A stretch of DNA of 37,425 nucleotides, from positions 1 to 37,425 of IMG/VR virus record IMGVR_UViG_3300031951_000536. One strand, 5' to 3'. The position numbers were made by a program, and so were the translations under genes. The stretch is from a virus. Shown in pieces: positions 1 through 7,291 of this stretch (within the stretch, counting starts at the first letter, position 1; each line of letters opens with the position of its first letter). The notes below the pieces were generated by a model, which worked only from the letters and a program-made list of their open reading frames with translations, had not been told where the DNA came from and made no database searches.

Positions 1-2269
1 TTCGTATATCTCCAAACTGATCAGAAATATTTCTTGTTTGCATTTGCTGTGGTTTGGTTGCATGTGCAAAAACTGTATCTGGTTTAGTTCTTTTCTTTTT
101 AGTTTTAGGAACAGCCGTTCCATCATTGATCAAAGAAGTAATTACTGGTCTATTTGCTGGATCTTGCGCTGCTTGTGCAGGAATAACTGCTTCGCCAGGA
201 GAAAGTAATGCTGGAACAATGTCGCCTGCTCCCATCGGTCCTGGAACTCTGTCAACACCTGTTGAATATCTTCTGCTTTGCGGAATACCACCGCCTTTTC
301 CACCTCTGCCAACTGGACCAGTGAATCCTAGTTGTGAGGCAATTGCTCTTTGATATGCCGCTGCAAGGGCATTAACTGCTGAAGTCTCAGAAGTAAAAGT
401 TTGTCTAAGTTTTTGATGAACTTGATCTAATGATGCTGCTACTGCAGATGCCTCAAGTTGTTGCTGAGTTAAATAATCTGTTTGATTACCAAGTATTTGC
501 GTTGATGATCCAGCACGATTAAACGAAGTTTTCATTGTTGCAAACAATTTAATTATGTTTGCAAGACCATTAGCAAGCAAGCCGAAGGTCATAAGAGCAA
601 TAGGTCCAACCGCTCCTAGCGCCACAGTGAGAATAGTTAAAAACTTTTTGCTTCCCTCTCCCAAGTTATTAAATTTATCTAAAATTTTAGACGCAAATTC
701 AACAATTGGGGTAAGAGCCTTTAAGAACTGCTCTCCCACTGGAGCAAGAGTTACCTTTAAATCCTCAATTGCTTTTTTAAATTTATATGTTGTGGTATCT
801 TCTATTTTATCTAATTCTCGTTGTGACAATATTGCTAACTCTTCTGTTGTTGCTCTTGTCAAACCAAGGACTCTGGCTGCCTGAGATCCTTGTGCGGTTA
901 CATTTTGAAACAGTGTTGAGAGTCTTGAAAACTGGAATTTTCCAAATAATTGCTCAATTGCACGAGCACGATTAAGTGGATCCAGTGTATCTAATGCTTG
1001 TGCAAATCCTACTACGGTTGCTGCCACATCTCCCTTGTTTGCTTCTACAATACCCTTGATATTTATACCAAGACCACCAAGCATCTTTGATGCTTTTTCA
1101 GATGGGTTAATTAAAGATGCTAAACCAGACTTAAGTGCGTTGGCACCTTCTGATGCATTGATACCGCCTTCTTTCATGGCAGTTAGGAAGAACGCTAAGT
1201 CCTCAACATCTCCGCCAAGTTGCTGAACAACTGGTCCTGCTTTTGGAATTGCAATTGTTAAATCTTCAATAGATACAACAGTTTGGTTTTCAACTGCGTT
1301 AAGGAAGTCAATCTTCTTTGCCAAGTCTTCTGCTGCTACACCAAATGCATTTGTAACAGATATTGTTGTTTCTAATGCTTGCTCTTGTTCAACTCCGCCA
1401 AGTACGGCAAGCCTTGTCGCTTCTGTAACTTGTGCAGTAAGTTCTACGCCCATCTTACCCATTGCTGCAGCGTTAGCAGCCATTTCCATTGTCTTCTCAA
1501 CAGCAACGCCATACTTTGTGTATTCTTTTGCAAGCGTTTGTATCTGTTTGACCATTGCATCTGTTTCTTCTTGAGTGGTAAACATTTCACCATAAACACG
1601 CTTAAATCTAATTGCCTGCTCTTCAAGTTTCATGAAGGTTTTTGCAGCGGTAGACCCAAGGAGCATGAGTGGAACCGTAAAACCAACCATTAACTGGCGG
1701 CCAGCCCATTGAGTATTCTTACCAAAGTTTAGAAGGTTAGTTGAACCTTGCTTAAGTAGTTGATTTAAAAGTTGTTGACGCTGTGCTGCTATTTGTGTTT
1801 GTGTTGCTAGATTCTTCATATCTAGCGTTAGAGGTCTTACAGCAATTGCCTGAAGTGCTCCATTGGCACCACGACCCATCTTGATATACTGGGTCTGTAT
1901 ATCTTTTACACGCTCTCGTGCAACCTTATTTATTGTTTCAAATTCAGACTTAAAAAGTCTTCCGAATGTTTTGGTTGCTGCTCCAGTATACCTAAAGTAT
2001 TCTCTGGATGTTAGTTTATTTTTCTCTAGCGCATTAGTAAAGTACTCTGTACTTGTTGCAACCGTTCTCATGGTTGCTTGGAACTTGCCAGTAGCATTTA
2101 TGCTGTTCATCAAGTTCTGTGCTTGATTTGCTGCTACCGCTGACGCTGCTGCGCCAGACTTTGACATCTGTGTATGGAAGGCTGATATCTGACGCTGCAG
2201 CAGTTTTAAACTTGCTAAAGCATCTGACGTATCAATATTTACATGAATATTGGATTGAACATCAGCCAT
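1..2269 (-). CDS. Phage tail tape measure protein (partial, C-terminus off the window)
   Basis: The reading frame is open from an ATG at 2269 to the window edge, giving 756 visible codons. The N-terminus is MADVQSNIHVNIDTSDALAS, followed by a long Ala/Gln/Lys-rich helical region and a conserved block like the TP901-type tape measure domain (GMFTTQEE-like segment, then AAAMGKMGVELTAQVTEATR and GGINASEGANALKSGLASLI). Near residues 530-580 is a hydrophobic segment (LTILTVALGAVGPIALMTFG), as expected for a protein that enters the host membrane. A Gly/Pro-rich stretch ending in LLSPGEAVIPAAQA resembles the C-terminal region of many tape measures. The protein sets tail length and is packed inside the tube. 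It lies directly after the two chaperone genes, the canonical siphovirus order. An ATG at 2273 hits a stop after three codons and was not used. Confidence 0.9.
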   Translation of the reverse strand, partial: MADVQSNIHVNIDTSDALASLKLLQRQISAFHTQMSKSGAAASAVAANQAQNLMNSINATGKFQATMRTVATSTEYFTNALEKNKLTSREYFRYTGAATKTFGRLFKSEFETINKVARERVKDIQTQYIKMGRGANGALQAIAVRPLTLDMKNLATQTQIAAQRQQLLNQLLKQGSTNLLNFGKNTQWAGRQLMVGFTVPLMLLGSTAAKTFMKLEEQAIRFKRVYGEMFTTQEETDAMVKQIQTLAKEYTKYGVAVEKTMEMAANAAAMGKMGVELTAQVTEATRLAVLGGVEQEQALETTISVTNAFGVAAEDLAKKIDFLNAVENQTVVSIEDLTIAIPKAGPVVQQLGGDVEDLAFFLTAMKEGGINASEGANALKSGLASLINPSEKASKMLGGLGINIKGIVEANKGDVAATVVGFAQALDTLDPLNRARAIEQLFGKFQFSRLSTLFQNVTAQGSQAARVLGLTRATTEELAILSQRELDKIEDTTTYKFKKAIEDLKVTLAPVGEQFLKALTPIVEFASKILDKFNNLGEGSKKFLTILTVALGAVGPIALMTFGLLANGLANIIKLFATMKTSFNRAGSSTQILGNQTDYLTQQQLEASAVAASLDQVHQKLRQTFTSETSAVNALAAAYQRAIASQLGFTGPVGRGGKGGGIPQSRRYSTGVDRVPGPMGAGDIVPALLSPGEAVIPAQAAQDPANRPVITSLINDGTAVPKTKKKRTKPDTVFAHATKPQQMQTRNISDQFGDIR

Positions 2270-2287
2270 CCATTAACACCTCTTTAT

Positions 2288-2611
2288 TTAATTATTTACA
2301 AGATTGCCTAAGAGTGTAGCGTCTGAAAGTCTAATTCCAGATGCCTCTTCAACGATCTTATATACTGTAGGAAGATCTATATTTTCTTCTAGGGCTTCCT
2401 TATCTTCCGCCAATTCTGGCTTGTATTGCTGCATTGCGATTTGTACACACTCCATGAGCAAAGTCATGGATTTTTCATTGTCTTCTGCGACCTTGGCGAT
2501 ATCTTCAAACTTCTTCATAAACGGACGAAGTAGCGAGATCTTTAGTGGTCTTACCTTGATCTTTGTTCCATCGATGAGAGTTACTGTTTTTTCTTCTGTG
2601 GCAGTTGCCAT
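2288..2611 (-). CDS. Tail assembly chaperone, short form (gpG-like)
   Basis: This 107-residue protein starts MATATEEKTVTLIDGTKIKV and contains FMKKFEDIAKV and NIDLPTVYKIVEEASGI. The same framework is found in the first 105 residues of the next gene upstream (IDGT, PLKI, KFE, MQQY/MKQY, NIDLPT/NLDLPT, ASGI/AAGI), so the two are paralogues. Its size and position just before the tape measure gene match the G-type chaperone that coats the tape measure during tail assembly. A strong AGGAGG lies 7 nt before the ATG, and TGGTATAAT lies further upstream. It ends without the T-type extension. Functional assignment is by synteny and paralogy. Confidence 0.75.
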   Translation of the reverse strand: MATATEEKTVTLIDGTKIKVRPLKISLLRPFMKKFEDIAKVAEDNEKSMTLLMECVQIAMQQYKPELAEDKEALEENIDLPTVYKIVEEASGIRLSDATLLGNLVNN

Positions 2612-2638
2612 TTATTCCTCCTTATAAGGTTAAAGTTA

Positions 2639-2647
2639 ATTATACCA
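2639..2647 (-). promoter_or_regulatory. Extended -10 (TGGTATAAT) for the short chaperone
   Basis: TGGTATAAT lies about 28 nt before the ATG at 2611, with AGGAGG in between, so the transcript would have a short leader and separate control from the long chaperone. Confidence 0.55.
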
Positions 2648-2667
2648 TAGCGGAGTGTTATTTTTGA

Positions 2668-3348
2668 CTATTCGTAAACCTCATAATCAAGACCCATGCC
2701 AATACCAAATCCAGCCCGTTCTGCGTTTTTACCCTGCAGGGCAAGAATATCATTTCCATTTTCTGCCTTGCCTTTACTAAACACTCTAGCCTTCATGTCT
2801 TCCCAAGCATTGCTGTTGCCTGAATTTTTATCTAAATCAACACCTTGCATTGCAGCAGCAAACTTTTTATCGCTATAGTCTAAGTCTCTTTTAACTTTAA
2901 TAGTTGCTGTCAATTCTGGCATTGATAAAGATTCTTCAAGTTCTTCATAGTCTTTCCAAATACCGATAAGAAAAGCCTCTGCTTCTAGTTTTGCCAAGTC
3001 TAATGTCTCCCACGAAGACCCACTATCTACTGCTTGAGACTTTACTGGCTCTTCTGATTTTTGATTAATTTTAATACCTGCTGCAATATCTATAACTTGA
3101 TAAATTGTTGGCAAATCTAAATTGTCTTCAAGGTCTTCAATTGTTTTTATATGTGGTGCATATTGTTTCATTGTTATAAGAGCACAAACCACTAGAATAG
3201 ATATTGATTCATCATCTGTTTTGGCAGACTTTATTGTTTCAAATTTTGTTAAAAATTCTCTTAGATATTTTATTTTAAGTGGGGCAGCCTCAATGACTGT
3301 TCCATCTATAAGAGAAAAGTTCTTTTTTTCATATACGCTTGTTGCCAT
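2668..3348 (-). CDS. Tail assembly chaperone, long form (gpGT-like, uninterrupted)
   Basis: The protein has 226 residues. Residues 1-105 are paralogous to the short chaperone downstream. Residues 120-226 form an extension with LEAEAFLIGIWKDYEELEES and LTATIKVKRDLDYSDKKFAA, the kind of second domain normally joined to the G domain by programmed frameshifting. Here both domains are in one continuous frame. The product would act with the short form to load and protect the tape measure before the tube polymerises. The ATG at 3348 has no Shine-Dalgarno sequence; instead TGGTATACT ends 6 nt before it, so the mRNA is probably leaderless. It follows a clear terminator after the tail tube gene. Confidence 0.72.
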   Translation of the reverse strand: MATSVYEKKNFSLIDGTVIEAAPLKIKYLREFLTKFETIKSAKTDDESISILVVCALITMKQYAPHIKTIEDLEDNLDLPTIYQVIDIAAGIKINQKSEEPVKSQAVDSGSSWETLDLAKLEAEAFLIGIWKDYEELEESLSMPELTATIKVKRDLDYSDKKFAAAMQGVDLDKNSGNSNAWEDMKARVFSKGKAENGNDILALQGKNAERAGFGIGMGLDYEVYE

Positions 3349-3354
3349 TATACA

Positions 3355-3363
3355 AGTATACCA
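3355..3363 (-). promoter_or_regulatory. Extended -10 (TGGTATACT), leaderless start of the long chaperone
   Basis: The box ends 6 nt before the ATG at 3348 and there is no Shine-Dalgarno sequence. The promoter lies directly after the terminator that ends the tail tube transcript. Confidence 0.6.
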
Positions 3364-3371
3364 AATGGAAA

Positions 3372-3397
3372 AGCCCAGACTTTCAAGGGTCTGGGCT
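3372..3397 (-). terminator. Intrinsic terminator after the tail tube gene
   Basis: A perfect 9-bp stem (AGCCCAGAC / GTCTGGGCT) with an 8-nt loop is followed on the minus strand by TTTT. It separates the tube gene from the chaperone genes, limiting chaperone expression relative to the tube. Confidence 0.8.
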
Positions 3398-3414
3398 AGT
3401 CCTATTAAGTTGTA

Positions 3415-4077
3415 TTAATCGAGTGAACGATCTACGATTTTACCGTATGATGCGTTATCGTTTGGAAGAAGACGGAATGATACTTCAAACATTGAAGCCT
3501 CATCACGCTTTGCTGATACTGTAACATTCTCAATTGAGAGTGCACGGTATGCAACATAGATTCTTTCCTTTGGCTCTAGAGAAGAACCAGATCCTGGTCC
3601 TACTGCTACTAGTCCACGCTCTAGTGGAACGTCACCAATATCTCCAGCAGACATCTTGAGTGTTGAAACTCCTGATGCTGTTGTGAGGTCTGTATCATCG
3701 GCTGCAATTGCAACTAGAAGATTTTCTAGTGTTGCTTCTGCGAATGATGTGTTTAGATTAACTGTCATACCTTGCTTGAATAGACGAGCAACGTCGAGAA
3801 GTTGATCTACTGCTACTTCACCGAAATCTGGCTGGAATGCGAGTTCCAGACCGTTCGATGTGTATCCTACGTTTGTGTACCCGTCACCTGTTACGGAATC
3901 TGACAAGGTTTCCTTGTAGGATGTTGAAGATGCGGTCATTGCTGGAAGATCTAGTAACGCTTGTGCGTCAGTAATCTTTCCAGTTGCTGAGTCGTATCCG
4001 ATTGGACCTGCATCATGCGTAAAGAGTGCTGCTGCACCCACGATGATGTTACTACTTGAACCACGGCTGTATGCCAT
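3415..4077 (-). CDS. Major tail (tube) protein
   Basis: This 220-residue protein begins MAYSRGSSSNIIVGAAALFT and later has GLELAFQPDFGEVAVDQLLD and AKRDEASMFEVSFRLLPND, a pattern typical of beta-rich tube proteins of siphophages (an early statement of what the value is, then a domain ending in a short strand motif before the C-terminus). It lies between a tail-terminator-like gene and the chaperones, and is followed by a strong hairpin terminator, as expected for a highly expressed virion protein. The start has a good Shine-Dalgarno sequence (AGAGGTGAG) and its own TATAAT box about 50 nt upstream. No second tube or sheath gene is present. Assignment rests on synteny and composition; I cannot run a profile search. 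Confidence 0.72.
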   Translation of the reverse strand: MAYSRGSSSNIIVGAAALFTHDAGPIGYDSATGKITDAQALLDLPAMTASSTSYKETLSDSVTGDGYTNVGYTSNGLELAFQPDFGEVAVDQLLDVARLFKQGMTVNLNTSFAEATLENLLVAIAADDTDLTTASGVSTLKMSAGDIGDVPLERGLVAVGPGSGSSLEPKERIYVAYRALSIENVTVSAKRDEASMFEVSFRLLPNDNASYGKIVDRSLD

Positions 4078-4128
4078 ATATTCTCACCTCTTTCATTTTA
4101 TTAAAAGGGGGTTTGTTTCCTCACCATA

Positions 4129-4134
4129 ATTATA
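4129..4134 (-). promoter_or_regulatory. -10 box (TATAAT) for the tail tube gene
   Basis: TATAAT in the 68-base gap upstream of the tube gene, about 51 nt before its ATG, followed by a purine-rich leader with AGAGGTGAG as ribosome-binding site. No clear -35. Confidence 0.5.
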
Positions 4135-4145
4135 CAGCCTTTTTA

Positions 4146-4742
4146 TTAGGGTATTAGGTCTGGGTATACAGCATGCCAGTCATAGTCTATGATCATCTTA
4201 TTCCCCGCATAGGTGCGGGCTGTGCCAAAATCAATAATATCTCTTGTTTCTTCCAACTGGTATATTTTAAAGTTATGGAAATATGGCACATAGAATGTTC
4301 CGTGTCCAGGGATTGTGGCTTTTGGTCGCAAAGTAACTGGCTCTGTTTCTATGGATAGGTTTGATAATATCCATTCATTGATGTCTTCTGCTGACTCATC
4401 GCCACGATCTAAAAGGTCTTGAATCTTTTGAGTTATTCTAATTAAATTTGGAACAGCATTTTCTTCTAAAGCATTAAAATAATAAAGTAATTGCTCACAC
4501 TTGATATGTGGAAATGGCATTCTTCTCATTTTAAACATTCTATCATATATTGCAGCATTACCATTAAACACAAATACTCCAGGAGTTCCTTCTGTTAGAT
4601 TGTTTATGGAAAACTCTTGAGCCAATCCAGCCATATCTGTTGGAACTGTTGGGAACATAGGGATTGCCCCAAAGTCTGGTCCAAGTTTTTGTTGTAAAAA
4701 CGCATTTATAAATGATGGCGGATGATCAATAACTACACTCAC
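4146..4742 (-). CDS. Probable tail terminator or head-tail joining protein
   Basis: The 198-residue product is not assigned to a family by sequence alone. It starts MSVVIDHPPSFINAFLQQKL, has MRRMPFPHIKCEQLLYYFNA and a beta-rich C-terminal half (GHGTFYVPYFHNFKIYQLEE). It overlaps the preceding gene by 4 nt (ATGA), so the two are translationally coupled, and it sits directly before the tube gene. In siphophages that slot normally encodes the protein capping the tail tube at the head side. Role inferred from position; a neck protein is the alternative. Confidence 0.5.
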   Translation of the reverse strand: MSVVIDHPPSFINAFLQQKLGPDFGAIPMFPTVPTDMAGLAQEFSINNLTEGTPGVFVFNGNAAIYDRMFKMRRMPFPHIKCEQLLYYFNALEENAVPNLIRITQKIQDLLDRGDESAEDINEWILSNLSIETEPVTLRPKATIPGHGTFYVPYFHNFKIYQLEETRDIIDFGTARTYAGNKMIIDYDWHAVYPDLIP

Positions 4743-5416
4743 TGAATACCAACTCCTGCGTTAGCAATCCAACGGTAGCCTGTTGATAAACCTTTAGACC
4801 TGCCAAGTTTTTTGCCTGCTGCCATATCTTTTCTATATACTATTGGATTCTCAAGATATCTAGCAATACCGCTTACTCTTAAAAATGCTTGAGAAAAATA
4901 TCTGCTAAAGAACATGTCAAACACCTTTTCAAAGCCACCCTGTACTTCTGTTCCTCCAGGATTATCTACCCTTACTTCATTTTTTGTAAACACTGTTTCT
5001 CCGTTATCTTCAAATGCCAAGGCTTGTGCCACTCTTGGTCTAATTATAACTGGAATGCCTTCTTCCATGATTCTTGCTTTATCGTAGAATGGAGTTCTAG
5101 ATCCGTTCTTGATTGAAGTAGACTGACGAAATGAAGACCTAAATGACAAACCTAGATTACTGGTCGTATATGATATATCATATAATCTTGCACCAGGACT
5201 ACCAGTTTGATTCCACTCATACACATGATGAAGCATATCTGGATTAACCCTAGCGTTAGAATCTATAAACTCTTTCATAAGTTCTACTGTTTCTACTCCT
5301 ATTGTTTTTAGAAATACTGTCTTACCTCTTTGTATGCCCTCTAAAAATCCCACAGAATAATCTACTATATTGTTCATTTCTTTTTTAAATTGCGCTGAAT
5401 TAAATACGGCTCTCAT
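4739..5416 (-). CDS. Probable tail completion / neck protein (HK97 gp10-like)
   Basis: The 225-residue protein has an N-terminal helical region (MRAVFNSAQFKKEMNNIVDY) and a C-terminal block with PRVAQALAFEDNGETVFTKN followed by GGFEKVFDMFFSRYFSQAFL. That arrangement (a helical start, then a loop-rich segment naming valine/glycine strands, then an aromatic helix) resembles the HK97 gp10 type of neck protein. It overlaps the upstream gene by 4 nt (ATGA) and the downstream one by 4 nt, forming a tight connector operon. It would join the head connector to the tail. Family placement is tentative. Confidence 0.5.
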   Translation of the reverse strand: MRAVFNSAQFKKEMNNIVDYSVGFLEGIQRGKTVFLKTIGVETVELMKEFIDSNARVNPDMLHHVYEWNQTGSPGARLYDISYTTSNLGLSFRSSFRQSTSIKNGSRTPFYDKARIMEEGIPVIIRPRVAQALAFEDNGETVFTKNEVRVDNPGGTEVQGGFEKVFDMFFSRYFSQAFLRVSGIARYLENPIVYRKDMAAGKKLGRSKGLSTGYRWIANAGVGIQ

Positions 5417-5862
5417 ACATCACCTGTTTGATTTTCTGATCTTCTTATAACTAACTTGTAAGATTCAACTGTTCCGAATGGTCCAACAAATGGTTCATAT
5501 GTTGCTATCTCAAACAGTGTTCCTTTGCCAGATCTCGGCCCAGATGTTTCTAAGTAGATCAGGTTGCCCTCTTGATCTTTAATATCTGTTATTAGTATGT
5601 TTGTTAAAGAATTTTTAGCATCTCTGGATGACATCCTTATGTCTGATTTTACTCTTCCAATTAAAATTGAATGTTGGGTTATATTAACATTTGGCTTAAC
5701 TTCTTCTTTAAAAGCAGTTCCACCAGAACTAAAGTTACATGCAATAACCCTATCTAAAACCCATTGCTTTTTTATTGCACCAAAGTCACCTTGCTCAACT
5801 ATTGGATGATACAAAGATGCTTGCATTGGAAACATGAAGTCTGGGGTTTCGCATATTGTCAT
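5413..5862 (-). CDS. Probable head closure / stopper protein
   Basis: The 149-residue product starts MTICETPDFMFPMQASLYHP and carries QGDFGAIKKQWVLDRVIACN and a strand-rich C-terminal half ending in LVIRRSENQTGDV. Size, beta-rich composition and position (second gene after the connector adaptor, before the neck protein) match the SPP1 gp16-like stopper that seals the portal channel after packaging. It shares its first base with the last base of the upstream stop codon, so translation is coupled. Role is inferred from synteny. Confidence 0.5.
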   Translation of the reverse strand: MTICETPDFMFPMQASLYHPIVEQGDFGAIKKQWVLDRVIACNFSSGGTAFKEEVKPNVNITQHSILIGRVKSDIRMSSRDAKNSLTNILITDIKDQEGNLIYLETSGPRSGKGTLFEIATYEPFVGPFGTVESYKLVIRRSENQTGDV

Positions 5863-6743
5863 TACAACACCCCAAGTTTTGTAATAGACTTAGTATACTT
5901 TGAAAGTATCTTGTCTACAAGTATATTTCCCGTTCCCTCGAAAAGACCTTTGTCAAACTGAATTCTATATTGATCTGTATTGTACGAAGAAATAAATCTC
6001 TTATAATAATCTAACTTTCCACAGTCTATATCGTGAACAAGCATCTCAGTTGCTTTTACAATATCTGATGGAACATTGGAGTAACCGTACTCAACTGTTA
6101 TTCTGTAGTCCCATGTTTTGCCAAATCCTCTGTAAATAAATTGTGGATCTAAAGAATCCGAAGACGCTGCTGGCAGAACAAGTGGGGCTGACTCTGCACG
6201 ATTAATATTGTCTGTTGACTTTTCAACAATTGCTGTTTTATCAGATGTTACTTCATATTCTCTATCTGTTACCAATTTGTTATTTTCATAAACCGACAAA
6301 ACTTTTTTTACATCATCCCAGATAGGCAAATAGTCTGATCCAGTTCCTGTAAAATTTAAAACCTTTTTCTTATAATAAAAACCTTCTCCAACAATTGAAT
6401 CAATTATTGCTCTTGCTATACCTTCACTATCTGCATATGCAGCAATGTCAGAAGCAGTGTTTCCCTTTGTGGACGGATCCACATACGGTCTAGTTACCTC
6501 ATATGTATCGTCAATAATAACATCGTCTATAATTTTTACTTCTACCCTATACTCAGAGTCATACCTTCCAGGAAGGTTTATAGTTAGAGTGTCCCCTGTA
6601 GAAAGTTCTGGAAATTCTAGTGTAGATACAGAAAGGTCCGCCATATCAGTTACTAAAACAGTTACGTCCTTATCGGCAATGCCTGAAGGAACAGTATAAA
6701 TAACTGGTATTTCTGCGTATGGCGGAACTCTCAGTATCTCCAT
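5862..6743 (-). CDS. Probable head-tail connector adaptor protein
   Basis: This 293-residue protein has a beta-sandwich-like N-terminal third (VIYTVPSGIADKDVTVLVTD) and a C-terminal helical part with VPSDIVKATEMLVHDIDCGK and KLDYYKRFISSYNTDQYRIQ, resembling the helical adaptor domains that ring the portal. It ends in GNILVDKILSKYTKSI. The N-terminal extension makes it larger than a minimal gp15/gp6 adaptor of about 100-150 residues. It starts 2 nt after the Val-Glu-Pro protein ends and is coupled to the stopper gene. Role from composition and synteny. Confidence 0.55.
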   Translation of the reverse strand: MEILRVPPYAEIPVIYTVPSGIADKDVTVLVTDMADLSVSTLEFPELSTGDTLTINLPGRYDSEYRVEVKIIDDVIIDDTYEVTRPYVDPSTKGNTASDIAAYADSEGIARAIIDSIVGEGFYYKKKVLNFTGTGSDYLPIWDDVKKVLSVYENNKLVTDREYEVTSDKTAIVEKSTDNINRAESAPLVLPAASSDSLDPQFIYRGFGKTWDYRITVEYGYSNVPSDIVKATEMLVHDIDCGKLDYYKRFISSYNTDQYRIQFDKGLFEGTGNILVDKILSKYTKSITKLGVL

Positions 6744-6745
6744 AC

Positions 6746-7201
6746 TTAATTACCAAAAGCCTTTTTTACTTCTTCTGGTGTTGCAATTCTAACATGTGCA
6801 CGAGTTAACCATTTATCTGCTTGCTCTTTTGTTACAATATTGTAACCTCTAGAGATAGACCCTACCTCTTCCCAACGAACATTCTTTGTTGAGTAGATTG
6901 CTAACTTGTCTGCGCTTTGATGTTCTGGCTTAGTTGTTTTCTTTGGACCATCTGCTGCCATTGATCCAATAGCGCCTGTTTCTGTAAATCCTAGCGCTTG
7001 AACTGGTTCTGCAACTGGCTCTACAACAGGTTCTACGACTGGCTCTACAACAGGTTCTACGACTGGCTCTACAACAGGTGCTGGTGCTTCTACAACAGGC
7101 TCTACAACTGGTTCTACAATTGGTTCTGCTGGTGTTTCAACAACTACTGGCTCTTGTACATCTTCTGTTACGAATGGCTTATTATATTCATTATTTTCCA
7201 T
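6746..7201 (-). CDS. Capsid-proximal protein with Pro-Val-Val-Glu-Pro repeats, function unknown
   Basis: The 151-residue product has an acidic N-terminal tract with about nine copies of a PVVEP-type pentapeptide (residues about 27-67), a linker, then a conserved-looking C-terminal domain (NVRWEEVGSISRGYNIVTKE ... LTRAHVRIATPEEVKKAFGN). It follows the capsid gene directly and precedes the connector genes, a slot often used for head decoration, head fibre or minor head proteins. The repeat tract would form an extended polyproline-like rod. AAGGAGG lies 6 nt before the ATG and TGATATAAT further upstream, so it has its own promoter after a hairpin. I do not recognise the family. Confidence 0.55.
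   Translation of the reverse strand: MENNEYNKPFVTEDVQEPVVVETPAEPIVEPVVEPVVEAPAPVVEPVVEPVVEPVVEPVVEPVAEPVQALGFTETGAIGSMAADGPKKTTKPEHQSADKLAIYSTKNVRWEEVGSISRGYNIVTKEQADKWLTRAHVRIATPEEVKKAFGN
7003..7130 (-). repeat. 15-bp-type tandem repeats encoding Pro-Val-Val-Glu-Pro
   Basis: Imperfect repeats of an acaacaggttctacgactgg-like unit encode about nine PVVEP pentapeptides in the capsid-proximal protein. The number of units could vary by slippage. Confidence 0.8.
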
Positions 7202-7219
7202 GATATCCTCCTTGTTTGT

Positions 7220-7228
7220 ATTATATCA
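7220..7228 (-). promoter_or_regulatory. Extended -10 (TGATATAAT) for the connector operon
   Basis: TGATATAAT lies 18 nt before the ATG at 7201, with AAGGAGG between, after the hairpin that follows the capsid gene. It would drive the Val-Glu-Pro protein and the coupled connector genes. Confidence 0.6.
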
Positions 7229-7240
7229 CTAAAGTATTAA

Positions 7241-7270
7241 GGGGGACAGGAGAGTGAACTCCCGCCCCCC
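7241..7270 (-). terminator. GC-rich hairpin after the capsid gene
   Basis: On the minus strand GGGGG plus CGGGAG pairs with CTCCTG plus CCCCC (one bulged base, one G-U pair; 6-nt loop). Only a weak T-rich run follows, so it may be a partial terminator or an mRNA-stabilising structure. Confidence 0.5.
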
Positions 7271-7291
7271 ATTAAAGGTTACTGTTACAGA

